A stretch of DNA of 64,000 bases from Roseovarius gaetbuli (GCF_900172365.1 NZ_FWFJ01000012.1:29357-93356); one strand, 5' to 3'; counted from the first letter of the stretch, positions 1 to 8,128 are shown. Notes: generated by a model from the letters alone, not told the origin. Program-made: numbers and translations.

Positions 1-700
1 ACTGAGGCCGCACAGCCGGGGCAGGGGCCAATGCGCCCAGAACGATATCGTTGACCTCGCGGTAAAGCTTGCGCGTCATCGCGGATTGGAAATCTTCAAA
101 GCCCTGCGCAACTTCGGCAAAGGCGCGGGGGCCGCGCACCACGTGACGCTGGTAATAGCGCAGAACCTCTGGGTCATGGCCGAGTATCACAAGCCCGTTG
201 ACCGTGATGCCATCCAGCGGAAAATGGCGATAGGCAAGCTCGGGGCCAAAGCCTTGGTTGTTGATGCCGTCGCCTGATATGTCGATCACGCGGCGGTCGC
301 ATTTCGGCGCGCGTGCCATCACCTGTGCGCCGTATCCCAGCCCCGCGCCAAGCGCGGTGGGGTAGTCGCTTGTGCGGCGGGTCATGGCGGCCAGAACGCC
401 AACCGCATCGGTTATATCGGCGTCACTGCGCAGCACGGTCCAGTCGAGATGCACCTTTTGCTGATAGTTGCCGCTCCATTCATAGACGCTGAGCGCGACA
501 TCGCCGGGGGCGCCGCGCAGGATTGCATGGCGCACGTCGTCAGAATCAAGCGCGGCGGCAAGTCCGACCCGTTGCAGATCATATTCGCCGGGGTCCACCG
601 ACGAAGACACATCCAGCGCCAGAACCAGCGCCAGACGGCAGGTGGCGAGAGCCGGTCCCGCCGTCATCAGCGCCAGAAAAAGGGCGGCAAGCCTTACCAA
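1..700 (-). CDS. DUF1194 (von Willebrand A-like) secreted protein, C-terminus cut by window edge
   Basis: Reading the minus strand from a TTG at 700 gives 233 residues without a stop before the window edge. The start is hydrophobic and signal-peptide-like (LVRLAALFLALM...PALA), followed at once by LALDVSSSVD, a MIDAS-like DxSxS motif of von Willebrand A domains. Further on come ISGDGINNQG and a GPRAFAEVAQGFEDF block typical of DUF1194 proteins. The family is exported and binds metal through the MIDAS site; its physiological role is not established. The TTG overlaps the stop of the upstream glyoxalase gene (694-696), so the two are probably translationally coupled. The exact start is uncertain because an internal ATG 30 nt downstream would shorten the signal peptide. 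Confidence 0.8.
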   Translation of the reverse strand, partial: MVRLAALFLALMTAGPALATCRLALVLALDVSSSVDPGEYDLQRVGLAAALDSDDVRHAILRGAPGDVALSVYEWSGNYQQKVHLDWTVLRSDADITDAVGVLAAMTRRTSDYPTALGAGLGYGAQVMARAPKCDRRVIDISGDGINNQGFGPELAYRHFPLDGITVNGLVILGHDPEVLRYYQRHVVRGPRAFAEVAQGFEDFQSAMTRKLYREVNDIVLGALAPAPAVRPQ

Positions 701-1122
701 TGGCCGATATTTTCCATGCTGGCCCAGGGCTCTGCGGGGGCAAGCGAGTCGCCCTCTTGCAGCAGTTCGATCGAGATATTGTCGGGGCTGCGTACAAAGG
801 CCATGCGCCCGTCGCGCGGCGGGCGGTTGATCACCACGCCATTGTCGTGCAAATGCTGGCACATCTCGTAGATATTGCCGACCGAATAGGCCAGGTGACC
901 GAAGGTGCGGCTGTCATCGGGCAGCGCGTCATCGCCATCCCAATTATAGGTCAGCTCGACGGGGCATTCCTCTTGGCCTTCGGGGGCCATAAAAACAAGG
1001 GTGAAACGCCCGCTCTCATTGTCCCAGCGGCGGGTTTCTTTCAGGCCAAGCAGACCATAAAACGCCATCGAGGCCTCAAGGTCCTTAACCCGAACCATCG
1101 TGTGCAGATATCTCACGCGCAT
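694..1122 (-). CDS. gloA: Lactoylglutathione lyase (glyoxalase I)
   Basis: A 142-residue protein of the vicinal-oxygen-chelate fold that would isomerise the methylglyoxal-glutathione hemithioacetal to S-lactoylglutathione in the cytosol. Candidate metal ligands fall at the expected spacing: H7 (YLHTM), E56 (VELTY), H76 (GHLAY) and E119 (SIELL). I chose the ATG at 1122, or the ATG directly before it at 1125, because GGAGAAAG lies just upstream; the open frame continues to 1188 but that extension has no similarity to the family. It is followed by the DUF1194 gene with a 7-nt overlap. A degenerate FNR-like palindrome lies at 1141-1154 (see rejected items). Confidence 0.93.
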   Translation of the reverse strand: MRVRYLHTMVRVKDLEASMAFYGLLGLKETRRWDNESGRFTLVFMAPEGQEECPVELTYNWDGDDALPDDSRTFGHLAYSVGNIYEMCQHLHDNGVVINRPPRDGRMAFVRSPDNISIELLQEGDSLAPAEPWASMENIGHW

Positions 1123-1213
1123 CATCTTTCTCCGATCATTTTGGTTTGGATCAAAGGATAGTGGTGCGCGCGCGCATGTCGAGGGCAAACCGGATGCGGG
1201 CCGCCACTCGGAC

Positions 1214-2584
1214 CTAGAAAACCGACTTCAGACCTAGGGTAAGGCCGAATTCCTCGCTCTTAAACAGCGAGATATTCGAGGTATTTTTCGTCGCATTGAC
1301 CCCGACGGTCGGGGCAAAGCCAAAATAATCCATCTCGGACAGCAGGACCGAAACCCCCAGCGTCGTGCGCCGATCCCGGCGCTTGGTGGTGGTCAAAAGC
1401 GGCTGATCGAAATCGCGGGCCAGATAGGCCACGGAAAACGTCGGCACCACGCCCTTGCCGACATCGCCGGGCGAATAATAGCCGAAAACCTGTGCCGCCT
1501 GATGCTCGATCGAGGCCGATTTCGACGCGGTGTCCGACAGGGTAAGCTGAACCCCGACCGCGCCATTGTCCCTGAGCTTGTAATGCAGGCGCCCGGTCAG
1601 GTCGATGATATCGGCCGAACGCGCGCTGACATCCTTGCGCTCTTGATGCTCGACCCCAAGCTTGGCCCCAAGAACCATGCGCGGGCTCACGCTGGCATCG
1701 CGGCCAACTTCAAAGCGGGTATAGTCGGACAAAAGATCGCCGCCGCTCCAGTTGCGGCCCTGGATCAGGTCATAGGTCATCCGCGCGCGGCCATTGCTTT
1801 GGGCGTGATCGAACCTGAGCTTAAGTTCGATCGCGCGAAAATCGTAATCATTGCCGCTTGCGGTCGGCACTTTGCGCTTGGCGCTGTCGCTCAGGATGAA
1901 CTGACGCTCATCCACACGAAGCCCGGCCGAAAAGCGCAGGGTGTTGCTTAGGTCAAAGCGGCGCGTCACCTCGACATCGGCGCCCACCTCATAGCCCGAC
2001 AGAGGCACCGCCGCCGGGTCGATAAACACCAGCCCGCCGATCTCTAGCCGGTTGGAACTTGGCCCGTTGTTGACGTTGGACGAGGGCGCAAAGCGCAGCC
2101 CGATCTGCACGTTCCAGGGGTTTGCATTGCGCGCCTGCTGAAAGGTATTCACCGCCGCCCGGCGCATGCTGTCCTTTGGGGCCGCCTCGGCCGAGCGGCG
2201 CGACCAAAGCTGGGCCTGGGTATATTTTTCGCCCGACAAGAGCGCCTGTGAAACGGTATAGGACGAGGTGAAGCGGTCATTATCGGTCTCGGCGACGCGA
2301 AAGGCCTGCTTTGCGATCTTCTCGGATTCCTCGGCATTGCCAAGCGACAACTCGGCCCGGGACAGGATCAAAAGGGCGACATAGTCGTTTTCATCCGATT
2401 TCAGAATGCCCCTGGCCACCGCCCGCGCCGCACGCGGGCGCCGGTTGTTGAGGAGTTCCGCTGCAAAGACCCGGGCCTCGGGGATCGAAAGCCGCTTTTC
2501 CTCGGCCTTGACCGCCGCCCCCGGCAGGCTAAGGCAGGCGGCTAGAAGGGCTGCGGCGATCAGGGAAAACGGGCCACGTGCCAT
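1214..2584 (-). CDS. Slam-like outer-membrane protein (surface lipoprotein assembly modifier family, DUF560)
   Basis: 456 residues. A signal peptide ends near residue 27 (AVKA). Helical repeats resembling TPRs occupy about residues 30-150 (AELLNNRRPRAARAVARGIL, AQLWSRRSAEAAPKD). From about residue 155 the sequence becomes alternating amphipathic beta strands and ends in Phe (LGLKSVF), as outer-membrane barrels do. An N-terminal TPR domain followed by a 14-strand-like barrel is the layout of Slam proteins, which move lipoproteins to the cell surface in Neisseria. The gene starts only 6 nt after the stop of a TbpB-like lipoprotein gene, the usual Slam/cargo arrangement. The family assignment is by architecture and context; cargo export is inferred. 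Confidence 0.78.
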   Translation of the reverse strand: MARGPFSLIAAALLAACLSLPGAAVKAEEKRLSIPEARVFAAELLNNRRPRAARAVARGILKSDENDYVALLILSRAELSLGNAEESEKIAKQAFRVAETDNDRFTSSYTVSQALLSGEKYTQAQLWSRRSAEAAPKDSMRRAAVNTFQQARNANPWNVQIGLRFAPSSNVNNGPSSNRLEIGGLVFIDPAAVPLSGYEVGADVEVTRRFDLSNTLRFSAGLRVDERQFILSDSAKRKVPTASGNDYDFRAIELKLRFDHAQSNGRARMTYDLIQGRNWSGGDLLSDYTRFEVGRDASVSPRMVLGAKLGVEHQERKDVSARSADIIDLTGRLHYKLRDNGAVGVQLTLSDTASKSASIEHQAAQVFGYYSPGDVGKGVVPTFSVAYLARDFDQPLLTTTKRRDRRTTLGVSVLLSEMDYFGFAPTVGVNATKNTSNISLFKSEEFGLTLGLKSVF

Positions 2585-2590
2585 GCTTGC

Positions 2591-3703
2591 TTACGGGATA
2601 ACCTGATCGGCACCGATTACGCCAATTTCGCGGGCGTTGAAATCGCTGCGGAACTCCTGGGTCTCGATCGTGGTCGATGTGATCACCGCCCCGGTTGGAA
2701 GGTCGGCAGTTTCAACCCGAACAAGCGGCACGGCAAGCCCGGCATCGACCAGCGCCTGAACCGTCGGTGTATTGGTCGCGGTCAGCGCGCGCGCGGTGCC
2801 AGTGGTTCCGCCGGCCGTGTACTCGACGGTTTCAAAGGCCACGTTCTGAATCTCTGCAACCCCCTCGATCACCGAGAGCGTCCCGATTTCCTCGCCGATC
2901 GCGCCTGCGATCAGACCCTCATAGGTGCCGCTGTCGCGGATATCTCCGGCTGAATCGAAGGTGTTTGCCGTGCCGCCTTCGAACGCCCCGGTCACAGTGT
3001 TGAAGGTCACGCTGTTGAGGGTCAGGTTCGGCAAGCCGGTAAGCGCCGTCCCGCTTGGAAGGGTCCGCGTCCGGTTTGTGACCGAGCCGACGATATTGCC
3101 CTGAAGGCCGGCGGCCGGATCAAGGTCGTTAATATCCAAAAGCAATTCGGCGTTGCCGGTCACAAGATGAAGCCCGGTTCTGTCGTTGAACGTGCGCACC
3201 CCGGCATAGACGCCGGTATAAACGTATTCGCCATTGGCCGGCAGGTTGAAGCTGTCGCGTTTGATGTTCGCGCCGCCAAACCCGAAATCGCCCCATTCCG
3301 CGCCGGCCGCTGCCGTCGCCTCAAGATCGTCACGTTTGACGAAGACGGCATAATGCTGAATGCGCCCGGTCGTGGGGGTCTTGCGGCTGGCAAAGAACTC
3401 TGCCGTGTTGCGCGAGCCGATGTTGCTATAAATCTGATCGGGGCCGTCAAAGGGCAGGTTGTTGATGACCAGCTGATTGTTGAGCGGATCAAAGGTCACG
3501 CTGTTCATCGTCAGGTCCCGGCCGACATCGAACAGGAACCGAGAATTCACATCCACATTGGGATCTGTAGGATCAACCGTGGGATCGGTCGGTGTTGTCG
3601 GTGTCCCGGGTCCGGTTGTCGCGCCTGGGTCAAACGGGTTCGATCCGCTACCGCAGCCGCCCAAAAGGGCAGCGGCCGTAAGGCCTGCCACTAGATATTT
3701 CAT
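2591..3703 (-). CDS. TbpB-like beta-barrel surface lipoprotein, candidate Slam cargo
   Basis: 370 residues beginning with a lipoprotein signal; the lipobox is LGGC with C17 as the lipidated residue. A low-complexity Pro/Thr/Asp tether follows (residues about 25-52), then a Gly-rich beta domain with repeated 'LTMNSVTFD' and 'LTLNSVTFN' strands and a YTGVYAG/GTYEGLIAGAIG pattern of the transferrin-binding-protein-B barrel fold. The ligand cannot be read from the sequence; TbpB relatives bind transferrin, haemoglobin, complement factors or other host proteins, which is unlikely for a marine bacterium. It is first in the operon with the Slam-like gene. The start ATG at 3703 is preceded by GAGGGCAG. 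The 209-nt upstream spacer is AT-rich and separates it from divergent thyX. Confidence 0.75.
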   Translation of the reverse strand: MKYLVAGLTAAALLGGCGSGSNPFDPGATTGPGTPTTPTDPTVDPTDPNVDVNSRFLFDVGRDLTMNSVTFDPLNNQLVINNLPFDGPDQIYSNIGSRNTAEFFASRKTPTTGRIQHYAVFVKRDDLEATAAAGAEWGDFGFGGANIKRDSFNLPANGEYVYTGVYAGVRTFNDRTGLHLVTGNAELLLDINDLDPAAGLQGNIVGSVTNRTRTLPSGTALTGLPNLTLNSVTFNTVTGAFEGGTANTFDSAGDIRDSGTYEGLIAGAIGEEIGTLSVIEGVAEIQNVAFETVEYTAGGTTGTARALTATNTPTVQALVDAGLAVPLVRVETADLPTGAVITSTTIETQEFRSDFNAREIGVIGADQVIP

Positions 3704-3912
3704 GATGAGACTGCCCTCAATGTGATCGTTTTATTGTTCTTTTTTATAAAATTCCGTGGTTTTAGCGCAAAAGTCAATCTTTGATGCGCCTCACAGCTGC
3801 ATAAAATATCACACTGTGGCCCGCGCACATATACCCGATATTGGCTTTCCACGGGGGGCATCCGCAAGATATAGTGGGCTCCGACTCATTCTAGTGATGG
3901 AAGGCCCCCACC

Positions 3913-4821
3913 ATGCCCCTTAGCCCCGAACAGCAGGCCGAAATTGACGCCCAACGCAGCACGCCGCAAACCACCCTGCGCGCCACCGCGCCGGGCATGG
4001 AAAAGCACCTTTATACCGCCCACCCGGTGCTTGATCACGGTTTTGTCCGCGTCATCGACTATATGGGCGACGACAATGCCATCACCCAGGCCGCGCGCGT
4101 AAGCTATGGCAAGGGCACCAAATCGGTGCAAAATGACGAAGGTCTGATCCGCTATCTGATGCGCCACTGGCATTCGACCCCGTTTGAGATGTGCGAGATC
4201 AAGTTGCACGTCAAACTGCCGGTTTTTGTCGCGCGCCAGTGGATCCGCCACCGCACCGCCAATGTGAACGAATATTCCGCGCGCTATTCGATCCTTGACC
4301 GCGAGTTTTATATTCCCGCGCCAGATGCGCTTAACGCGCAATCGGTGATCAACAATCAGGGCCGGGGCGAGGCTCTCTCGGGGGACGAGGCGCAGCGCGT
4401 GCTGAAATACCTGACCGATGACGCGATGCGCTGTTATGACCACTACGAAGAGATGATCTCGGACGAGGGCCAACAGGGGCTGGCGCGCGAATTGGCCCGC
4501 ATGAACCTTCCGGCGAATATCTATACGCAGTGGTACTGGAAGGTCGATCTGCACAACCTGTTGCACTTCCTGCGCCTGCGCGCCGACGCCCACGCCCAAT
4601 ACGAAATCCGCGTCTACGCCGACGCCATCTGCAAGATCACCGCCGACTGGGTGCCCTATGCCTATAAGGCCTTCGAGGATTACCGCATGGGTGGCGCTAA
4701 TTTGTCCGCCACCGCCCTTGATTGTGTCCGCCGGATGCTAAAGGGTGAGGTGGTGACGCAGGAGACTTCCGGCATGAGCAAGGGCGAATGGCGGGAGTTT
4801 GAGGGAGTGATTGGTGGTTAA
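3913..4821 (+). CDS. thyX: FAD-dependent thymidylate synthase ThyX
   Basis: 302 residues. ThyX makes dTMP from dUMP using methylene-tetrahydrofolate as carbon donor and NADPH via FAD, replacing ThyA. The signature RHRx7S is present as [11 protein letters not shown] at residues 112-122. The N-terminal stretch of about 30 residues before [16 protein letters not shown] is longer than in the minimal family. The start at 3913 has only a weak ribosome-binding site (GGAAGG). Its 3' end overlaps the following orphan gene by about 8-11 nt. Confidence 0.96.
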   Translation: MPLSPEQQAEIDAQRSTPQTTLRATAPGMEKHLYTAHPVLDHGFVRVIDYMGDDNAITQAARVSYGKGTKSVQNDEGLIRYLMRHWHSTPFEMCEIKLHVKLPVFVARQWIRHRTANVNEYSARYSILDREFYIPAPDALNAQSVINNQGRGEALSGDEAQRVLKYLTDDAMRCYDHYEEMISDEGQQGLARELARMNLPANIYTQWYWKVDLHNLLHFLRLRADAHAQYEIRVYADAICKITADWVPYAYKAFEDYRMGGANLSATALDCVRRMLKGEVVTQETSGMSKGEWREFEGVIGG

Positions 4822-5347
4822 TTTTTTCTCCAGTAATCCTTTTTGGCTTTTCTTAGGTGTAGTCGCGGGCGCTTTGATCCAAGCTATTTTGCACTGGTTT
4901 GAACGTCACCGCCAAGCAAACGCGGCTCTAAAAGTTTTGCAAATTGAAATAAAGTACAATTTAGAACAGGCCAGCAGCTATATAGATGAAATAAATAGAC
5001 AAAGAGAATTACTCTATAGTGGTGAAATAAGCCCTGAAAAGGCTTTCTTCCCGATGGTTGGATTTGATTATTCAGCACTGGGACCGATAAATAACAGTGG
5101 CTATTTGCACACCCTGCTAGGCCCAGAAAGTTTAGGCTCCGTCCTGAGGTTCAGCGGTCATTTCAACAACCGAACGGGCGAACTGCTTTATTCCGCGCTC
5201 CAACAGGAAGCATCAGCAGGTCGAGCGGTTTCATTCCTTCTAGAAGAAAAAGTGCGTGCCGAAAAGCTTCGAAGTCGATTAGTCCCGATTGCGAAAGCTA
5301 AGAAGAAATGGTTTCGGCTTTCGATAGAGATGCCTAAACAAGCGTAG
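4811..5347 (+). CDS. Hypothetical membrane-anchored protein, AT-rich
   Basis: 178 residues from a TTG at 4811 (or the GTG at 4814), with GAGGGAG at 4801-4807 as ribosome-binding site. One N-terminal transmembrane helix spans about residues 10-27, followed by a basic segment and a helical, charged stretch that could be a coiled coil (about residues 35-70). The rest is soluble. I do not recognise the family. Base composition is clearly more AT-rich than the neighbours, suggesting acquisition, although it sits in a translationally overlapping position behind thyX. Its stop codon TAG (5345-5347) lies inside the GTAG head of a REP hairpin, so the repeat appears to have landed on the gene end and supplied the stop. 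Confidence 0.65.
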   Translation: MVVNFFSSNPFWLFLGVVAGALIQAILHWFERHRQANAALKVLQIEIKYNLEQASSYIDEINRQRELLYSGEISPEKAFFPMVGFDYSALGPINNSGYLHTLLGPESLGSVLRFSGHFNNRTGELLYSALQQEASAGRAVSFLLEEKVRAEKLRSRLVPIAKAKKKWFRLSIEMPKQA

Positions 5348-5368
5348 GGTGCGCATTTATGGCGCACC
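5343..5368 (+). repeat. REP-like hairpin, family A copy 1
   Basis: CGTAG head followed by the stem GTGCGC, a 7-nt ATTTATG loop and GCGCAC. GTAG before a hairpin is the signature recognised by REP-associated tyrosine transposases. Together with the inverted copy at 5456-5480 it forms a BIME-like pair 87 nt apart. Confidence 0.85.
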
Positions 5369-5455
5369 ATCCCGCTAGACGAAACAAACACAATAATCGT
5401 TTTCCGCCCAACCGACACGCATTCTCACCGCCCGATCGCATGCACCCGTCCCATA

Positions 5456-5480
5456 GGTGCGCCATAAATGCGCACCCTAC
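5456..5480 (-). repeat. REP-like hairpin, family A copy 2
   Basis: Reverse-orientation copy of the family A hairpin (GTAGGGTGCGC...GCGCACC). It overlaps the end of the RAYT gene, whose TAG stop (5477-5479) is part of the GTAG head. Confidence 0.85.
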
Positions 5481-5953
5481 GGCCAATCGGTGGGGCCATC
5501 ACGATGAATGGACGAATAGGCCCATGCCTCTGGCCGCTCGACCAACCCATGTTTTACCGGATTGATCCAACAATACCGGATCGCTGCGCACTTATCCACC
5601 TCGCTCCGGATGTGGTGTTCCCAAAACCGTCGCTGCCACACCCCATGTTCTCGCCGTGCCTGATGGCTTTTGCGGCGCGGGGCGTGTGGCATCAACCGCG
5701 AGAACCGCGCCTTGATCACACTCCACCGTGTTGAAAAATCACTGTCGCCTTCGGGCAGGGTCCAGACACAATGCATATGATCCGGCAACACAACCCAAGC
5801 ATCAATCTCAAACGGTCGCTCTGCCTTTGTCCGCCGGACGGCACTCCGCAACGACGCGATTTCTCGCGTCAGAACGTCTGACCGTCGGTTCGCTAGCGTT
5901 ACAGTGAAGAAAACGCAGGCACCTGGTTGTCGGGGCCGAAGATAAGTTGACAT
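5477..5953 (-). CDS. REP-associated tyrosine transposase (RAYT, Y1 HUH family)
   Basis: 158 residues from ATG 5953 (MSTYLRPR...), a typical RAYT start. The HUH motif is HMH (H59, H61) in LPDHMHCVW, and the catalytic tyrosine is Y127 in AAIRYCWINPVKHGL; WEHHI (111-115) is also family-typical. The enzyme nicks and joins single-stranded DNA at REP hairpins and is thought to have been domesticated for REP dissemination. It looks intact. The open frame extends upstream to 6517, but that part is antisense to the DUF2177 gene. Hairpin repeats flank it in opposite orientations at 5456-5480 and 5996-6020. Confidence 0.9.
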   Translation of the reverse strand: MSTYLRPRQPGACVFFTVTLANRRSDVLTREIASLRSAVRRTKAERPFEIDAWVVLPDHMHCVWTLPEGDSDFSTRWSVIKARFSRLMPHAPRRKSHQARREHGVWQRRFWEHHIRSEVDKCAAIRYCWINPVKHGLVERPEAWAYSSIHRDGPTDWP

Positions 5954-5995
5954 GAGCCCACAGGACCACGCCATGGTTAACAAATCGTTTCTCTC

Positions 5996-6020
5996 GTAGG
6001 GTGCGCATTTATGGGGCACC
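5996..6020 (+). repeat. REP-like hairpin, family A copy 3
   Basis: GTAGGGTGCGCATTTATGG followed by GGCACC; one mismatch from copies 1 and 2 in the right stem arm (GGGCAC in place of GCGCAC). It lies upstream of the RAYT start. Confidence 0.85.
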
Positions 6021-6088
6021 GCATCTAAAACCCATCCAATCCCCGGCCCCCTGCGTACCCCATCTAAACCCCAAAACAGGCCGGACCC

Positions 6089-6487
6089 ATGCAAACCCTG
6101 ATCCTTTACCTTGTCACCGCGATCGTTTTCCTCTGCCTTGATGCGATCATGCTCAAGACCGTGATGCGCCCGCTGTTTGAGGGGCATATCGGCGATATGC
6201 TGGCGACCGAGTTGCGCCTTGTGCCCGCCGCGCTGTTCTATCTGGCCTATGTGGCAGGCATCCTGTGGTTCGTTTCGCTGCCCGCGCTGCGCGAAGGTGC
6301 GCCGCTGACCGCGCTTTTGGCCGGGGCGGCCCTGGGCGCGATGGCCTATGGCACCTATGAGTTCACCAATTACGCCAGCCTGCGCGACTGGCACTGGCAG
6401 ATGGTCGTGGTCGACGTCACATGGGGCACGGTTTTGACCGGGGTGTCCGCCTGTGCCGGGGTGATCGCGGCGCGCGCCTTGGGCTAG
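6089..6487 (+). CDS. DUF2177 family integral membrane protein
   Basis: 132 residues with four hydrophobic segments (about residues 5-23, 45-63, 72-88 and 107-129). The pattern FLCLDAIMLK near the N-terminus and GTYEFTNYASLRDWHWQMVVVDVTWG is characteristic of DUF2177 proteins, whose function is unknown. Inner-membrane location is inferred from the helices. The ribosome-binding site is weak (CAGGCCGG). It is transcribed away from the RAYT unit and probably alone. Confidence 0.85.
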   Translation: MQTLILYLVTAIVFLCLDAIMLKTVMRPLFEGHIGDMLATELRLVPAALFYLAYVAGILWFVSLPALREGAPLTALLAGAALGAMAYGTYEFTNYASLRDWHWQMVVVDVTWGTVLTGVSACAGVIAARALG

Positions 6488-6624
6488 GGCGCGCCATGCG
6501 TTTCGCCCGGACCACACCGATTTGAAAACACACTGTTTCCATTTTAAAAATTTGACAGGGGGGCGTGGTCCTATACCCTGTCGGGTAATGAATTCGGGCT
6601 ATTAACCATATTTACGAGGGTTTT

Positions 6625-6918
6625 ATGCGTTACCTTTCACCTATCGTTGCCGGGCTTGCCCTGGCCGTACTTGCCACCCCCGGTCTTGCCGAGGGGCCGC
6701 GCGTCTATGCCTATGAGAGCGGTGCAAACTACTGCCCGACCGGCCTGCAGCCGGTGTCGCTTAACGGGGTGATCTGTTGTGGCCAGCCCAATCAGGCGCA
6801 GTCTTATCAACAGGTTATGGCGCATCCGGTGCGCAAGAAAATCCGTCACCATCGCGCGACACAGGTCAGCGCACGCGCGCACCTCGATTGCCCGGTGGGG
6901 GCCAAAGGCTGCAACTGA
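6625..6918 (+). CDS. Small secreted protein of unknown function
   Basis: 97 residues with a clear signal peptide (cleavage near LATPGLA-EG, residue 22). The mature part is short and has four cysteines (YCPTG, ICCGQ, LDCPVGAKGC gives a fifth), which may form disulfides in the periplasm, and a basic middle segment (PVRKKIRHHR). I do not recognise a family. ACGAGGG precedes the ATG. Upstream, GACAGGG and CCCTGTC form a 7-bp inverted repeat (6553-6581) that could be a regulator site. Confidence 0.6.
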   Translation: MRYLSPIVAGLALAVLATPGLAEGPRVYAYESGANYCPTGLQPVSLNGVICCGQPNQAQSYQQVMAHPVRKKIRHHRATQVSARAHLDCPVGAKGCN

Positions 6919-6946
6919 TCCGGGGCGATCACGTAAACCTATCCCG

Positions 6947-6978
6947 AACAGGGCGTGCGGCATGCGCGCCCTGTTTGT
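6947..6978 (+). terminator. Probable bidirectional terminator
   Basis: Perfect 9-bp stem AACAGGGCG/CGCCCTGTT followed by TTGTCATTT, between the convergent small secreted protein and the cold-shock gene. Confidence 0.7.
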
Positions 6979-7000
6979 CATTTCACAGCCCAAAAAGCGC

Positions 7001-7207
7001 CTAAAGCAGCGTCAGATCCGCCGCCATCTTGCGCCCGTCGCGCCCTTCCTGAAGTTCGAACCCGACCTTCTGATCGTCGGCAAGGCCCGTCAGCCCCGAG
7101 CGTTCGACCGCCGAGATATGCACGAACACATCCTGACCGCCGCCATCGGGGGCAATAAATCCGTAACCCTTTGTCGTATTGAACCATTTCACGGTGCCAG
7201 TTGGCAT
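7001..7207 (-). CDS. cspA: Cold-shock domain protein (CspA family)
   Basis: 68 residues, a single OB-fold cold-shock domain. RNP1 reads KGYGFIAP and RNP2 reads DVFVHISAV, the nucleic-acid-binding strands. It is expected to act as a cytosolic RNA chaperone. A strong AAAAGGAG ribosome-binding site precedes the ATG. Length and sequence are normal for roseobacter Csp proteins; which paralogue it is cannot be told, so the symbol is generic. Confidence 0.93.
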   Translation of the reverse strand: MPTGTVKWFNTTKGYGFIAPDGGGQDVFVHISAVERSGLTGLADDQKVGFELQEGRDGRKMAADLTLL

Positions 7208-7398
7208 TCCGCTTCTCCTTTTCGTCGCTCTTCCCCGGGATTATGCCGGGCCATATGACGCATGACGGGGGCAAAGAGGCCGCCCGCGATGCCATGCGCC
7301 ACAGGTTGAATGATTGCATTGCCTTTGTAAAAATCAAGCGAAACTCCGTGACGGGCGGGAAATTGCCCGTTATTGAGGCGGCAAAAGAGGGGGCTGTG

Positions 7399-7713
7399 AT
7401 GATCCTATATGGTTTGAAAACCTGTGATACCTGCCGCAAGGCATTGAAAGTGCTAAAGAATGCCGAGTTTCGCGATGTCCGCGCCGAGGGCGTGCCGCAA
7501 GACGTGATCGCCGCCGCACTGGCGCAGTTCGGCGAGGCTTTGGTCAACCGCAAGTCTACAACCTGGCGGGGATTGAGCGAATCTGAACGCGCCCGTGCCC
7601 CGGAGGTGCTCTTGGCAGAGCATCCGACCCTGATGAAACGCCCGCTGATTGACGCAAACGGCACGCTTTATCTTGGCTGGGGCAGTGATACCCAAACGGC
7701 GCTTCTTGGATAG
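7399..7713 (+). CDS. ArsC/Spx-type thioredoxin-fold protein
   Basis: 104 residues from ATG 7399 (MILYGLKTCDTCRKAL), with AAGAGGGGG upstream. The CxxC (C9, C12) at the end of the first strand and the cis-Pro region (LMKRPLIDANGTLYLGW) fit the arsenate-reductase/Spx-like family (YffB type). True ArsC has a single Cys at the first position, so a redox or unknown role is more likely than arsenate reduction. It is a single gene upstream of a small membrane protein. Confidence 0.82.
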   Translation: MILYGLKTCDTCRKALKVLKNAEFRDVRAEGVPQDVIAAALAQFGEALVNRKSTTWRGLSESERARAPEVLLAEHPTLMKRPLIDANGTLYLGWGSDTQTALLG

Positions 7714-7759
7714 CGCGCGAAAATCCCTATATACACGAATAACTTAGTAAGGAGCGGTC

Positions 7760-8128
7760 ATGCGCAGCGCAGCGATGGTATTGGGGATAATCGGCGGTCT
7801 TCTGGCGATTCTCGTAGGGTTTTTCAGCTATGGCTATACCGAGGCGATCGACCGTTTCGGCGAGATCGAAGGTCTGGCCCAACAGGTCAGCGACCCGGCC
7901 CTGATCCGCACAGCAAGCTTTCTGGCGCCTTTGCTGGCCATCGCCGGGGGGGCCATGGCCAAGATGCGCGCGCTTTGGGGCGGTCTCTTGCTGCTGATCT
8001 CGGCGGGCTTGATGTATTACGCTTTCGGGTTTGGCGTGTTCACCATGTTCCCGCTTGGCTTTACCGGGCTGGCCGGTGTTCTGGCGATTGCGGCGGGCAA
8101 GCCCGACGAACCCAAGTCGCATTTTTAA
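7760..8128 (+). CDS. Small polytopic membrane protein, unknown function
   Basis: 122 residues with four hydrophobic segments (about 5-25, 51-66, 72-88 and 93-111) and a short charged loop (TEAIDRFGEIEGLAQQ) between the first and second. The ribosome-binding site TAAGGAG is strong. I do not recognise the family. It converges on thrS through a hairpin. Confidence 0.6.
   Translation: MRSAAMVLGIIGGLLAILVGFFSYGYTEAIDRFGEIEGLAQQVSDPALIRTASFLAPLLAIAGGAMAKMRALWGGLLLLISAGLMYYAFGFGVFTMFPLGFTGLAGVLAIAAGKPDEPKSHF

Larger units (their letters stand above)
5456..6020 (-). mobile_element. REPtron: RAYT gene bracketed by inverted REP hairpins
   Basis: The unit runs from the reverse-orientation REP at 5456-5480 through the transposase to the forward-orientation REP at 5996-6020. 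Both GTAG heads are present. This is the arrangement described for RAYT/REP units, and gene and repeats look intact. Confidence 0.75.

Noticed and set aside
1141..1154. FNR-like palindrome TTGGTTTGGATCAA upstream of gloA
   Set aside because: One half-site mismatches the consensus (TTGGT for TTGAT); only the right half is canonical. Weak compared with the perfect box at 43007.
5954..6517. 5' extension of the RAYT open frame
   Set aside because: This part is antisense to the DUF2177 gene, and the RAYT family begins at MSTYLRPR (5953).
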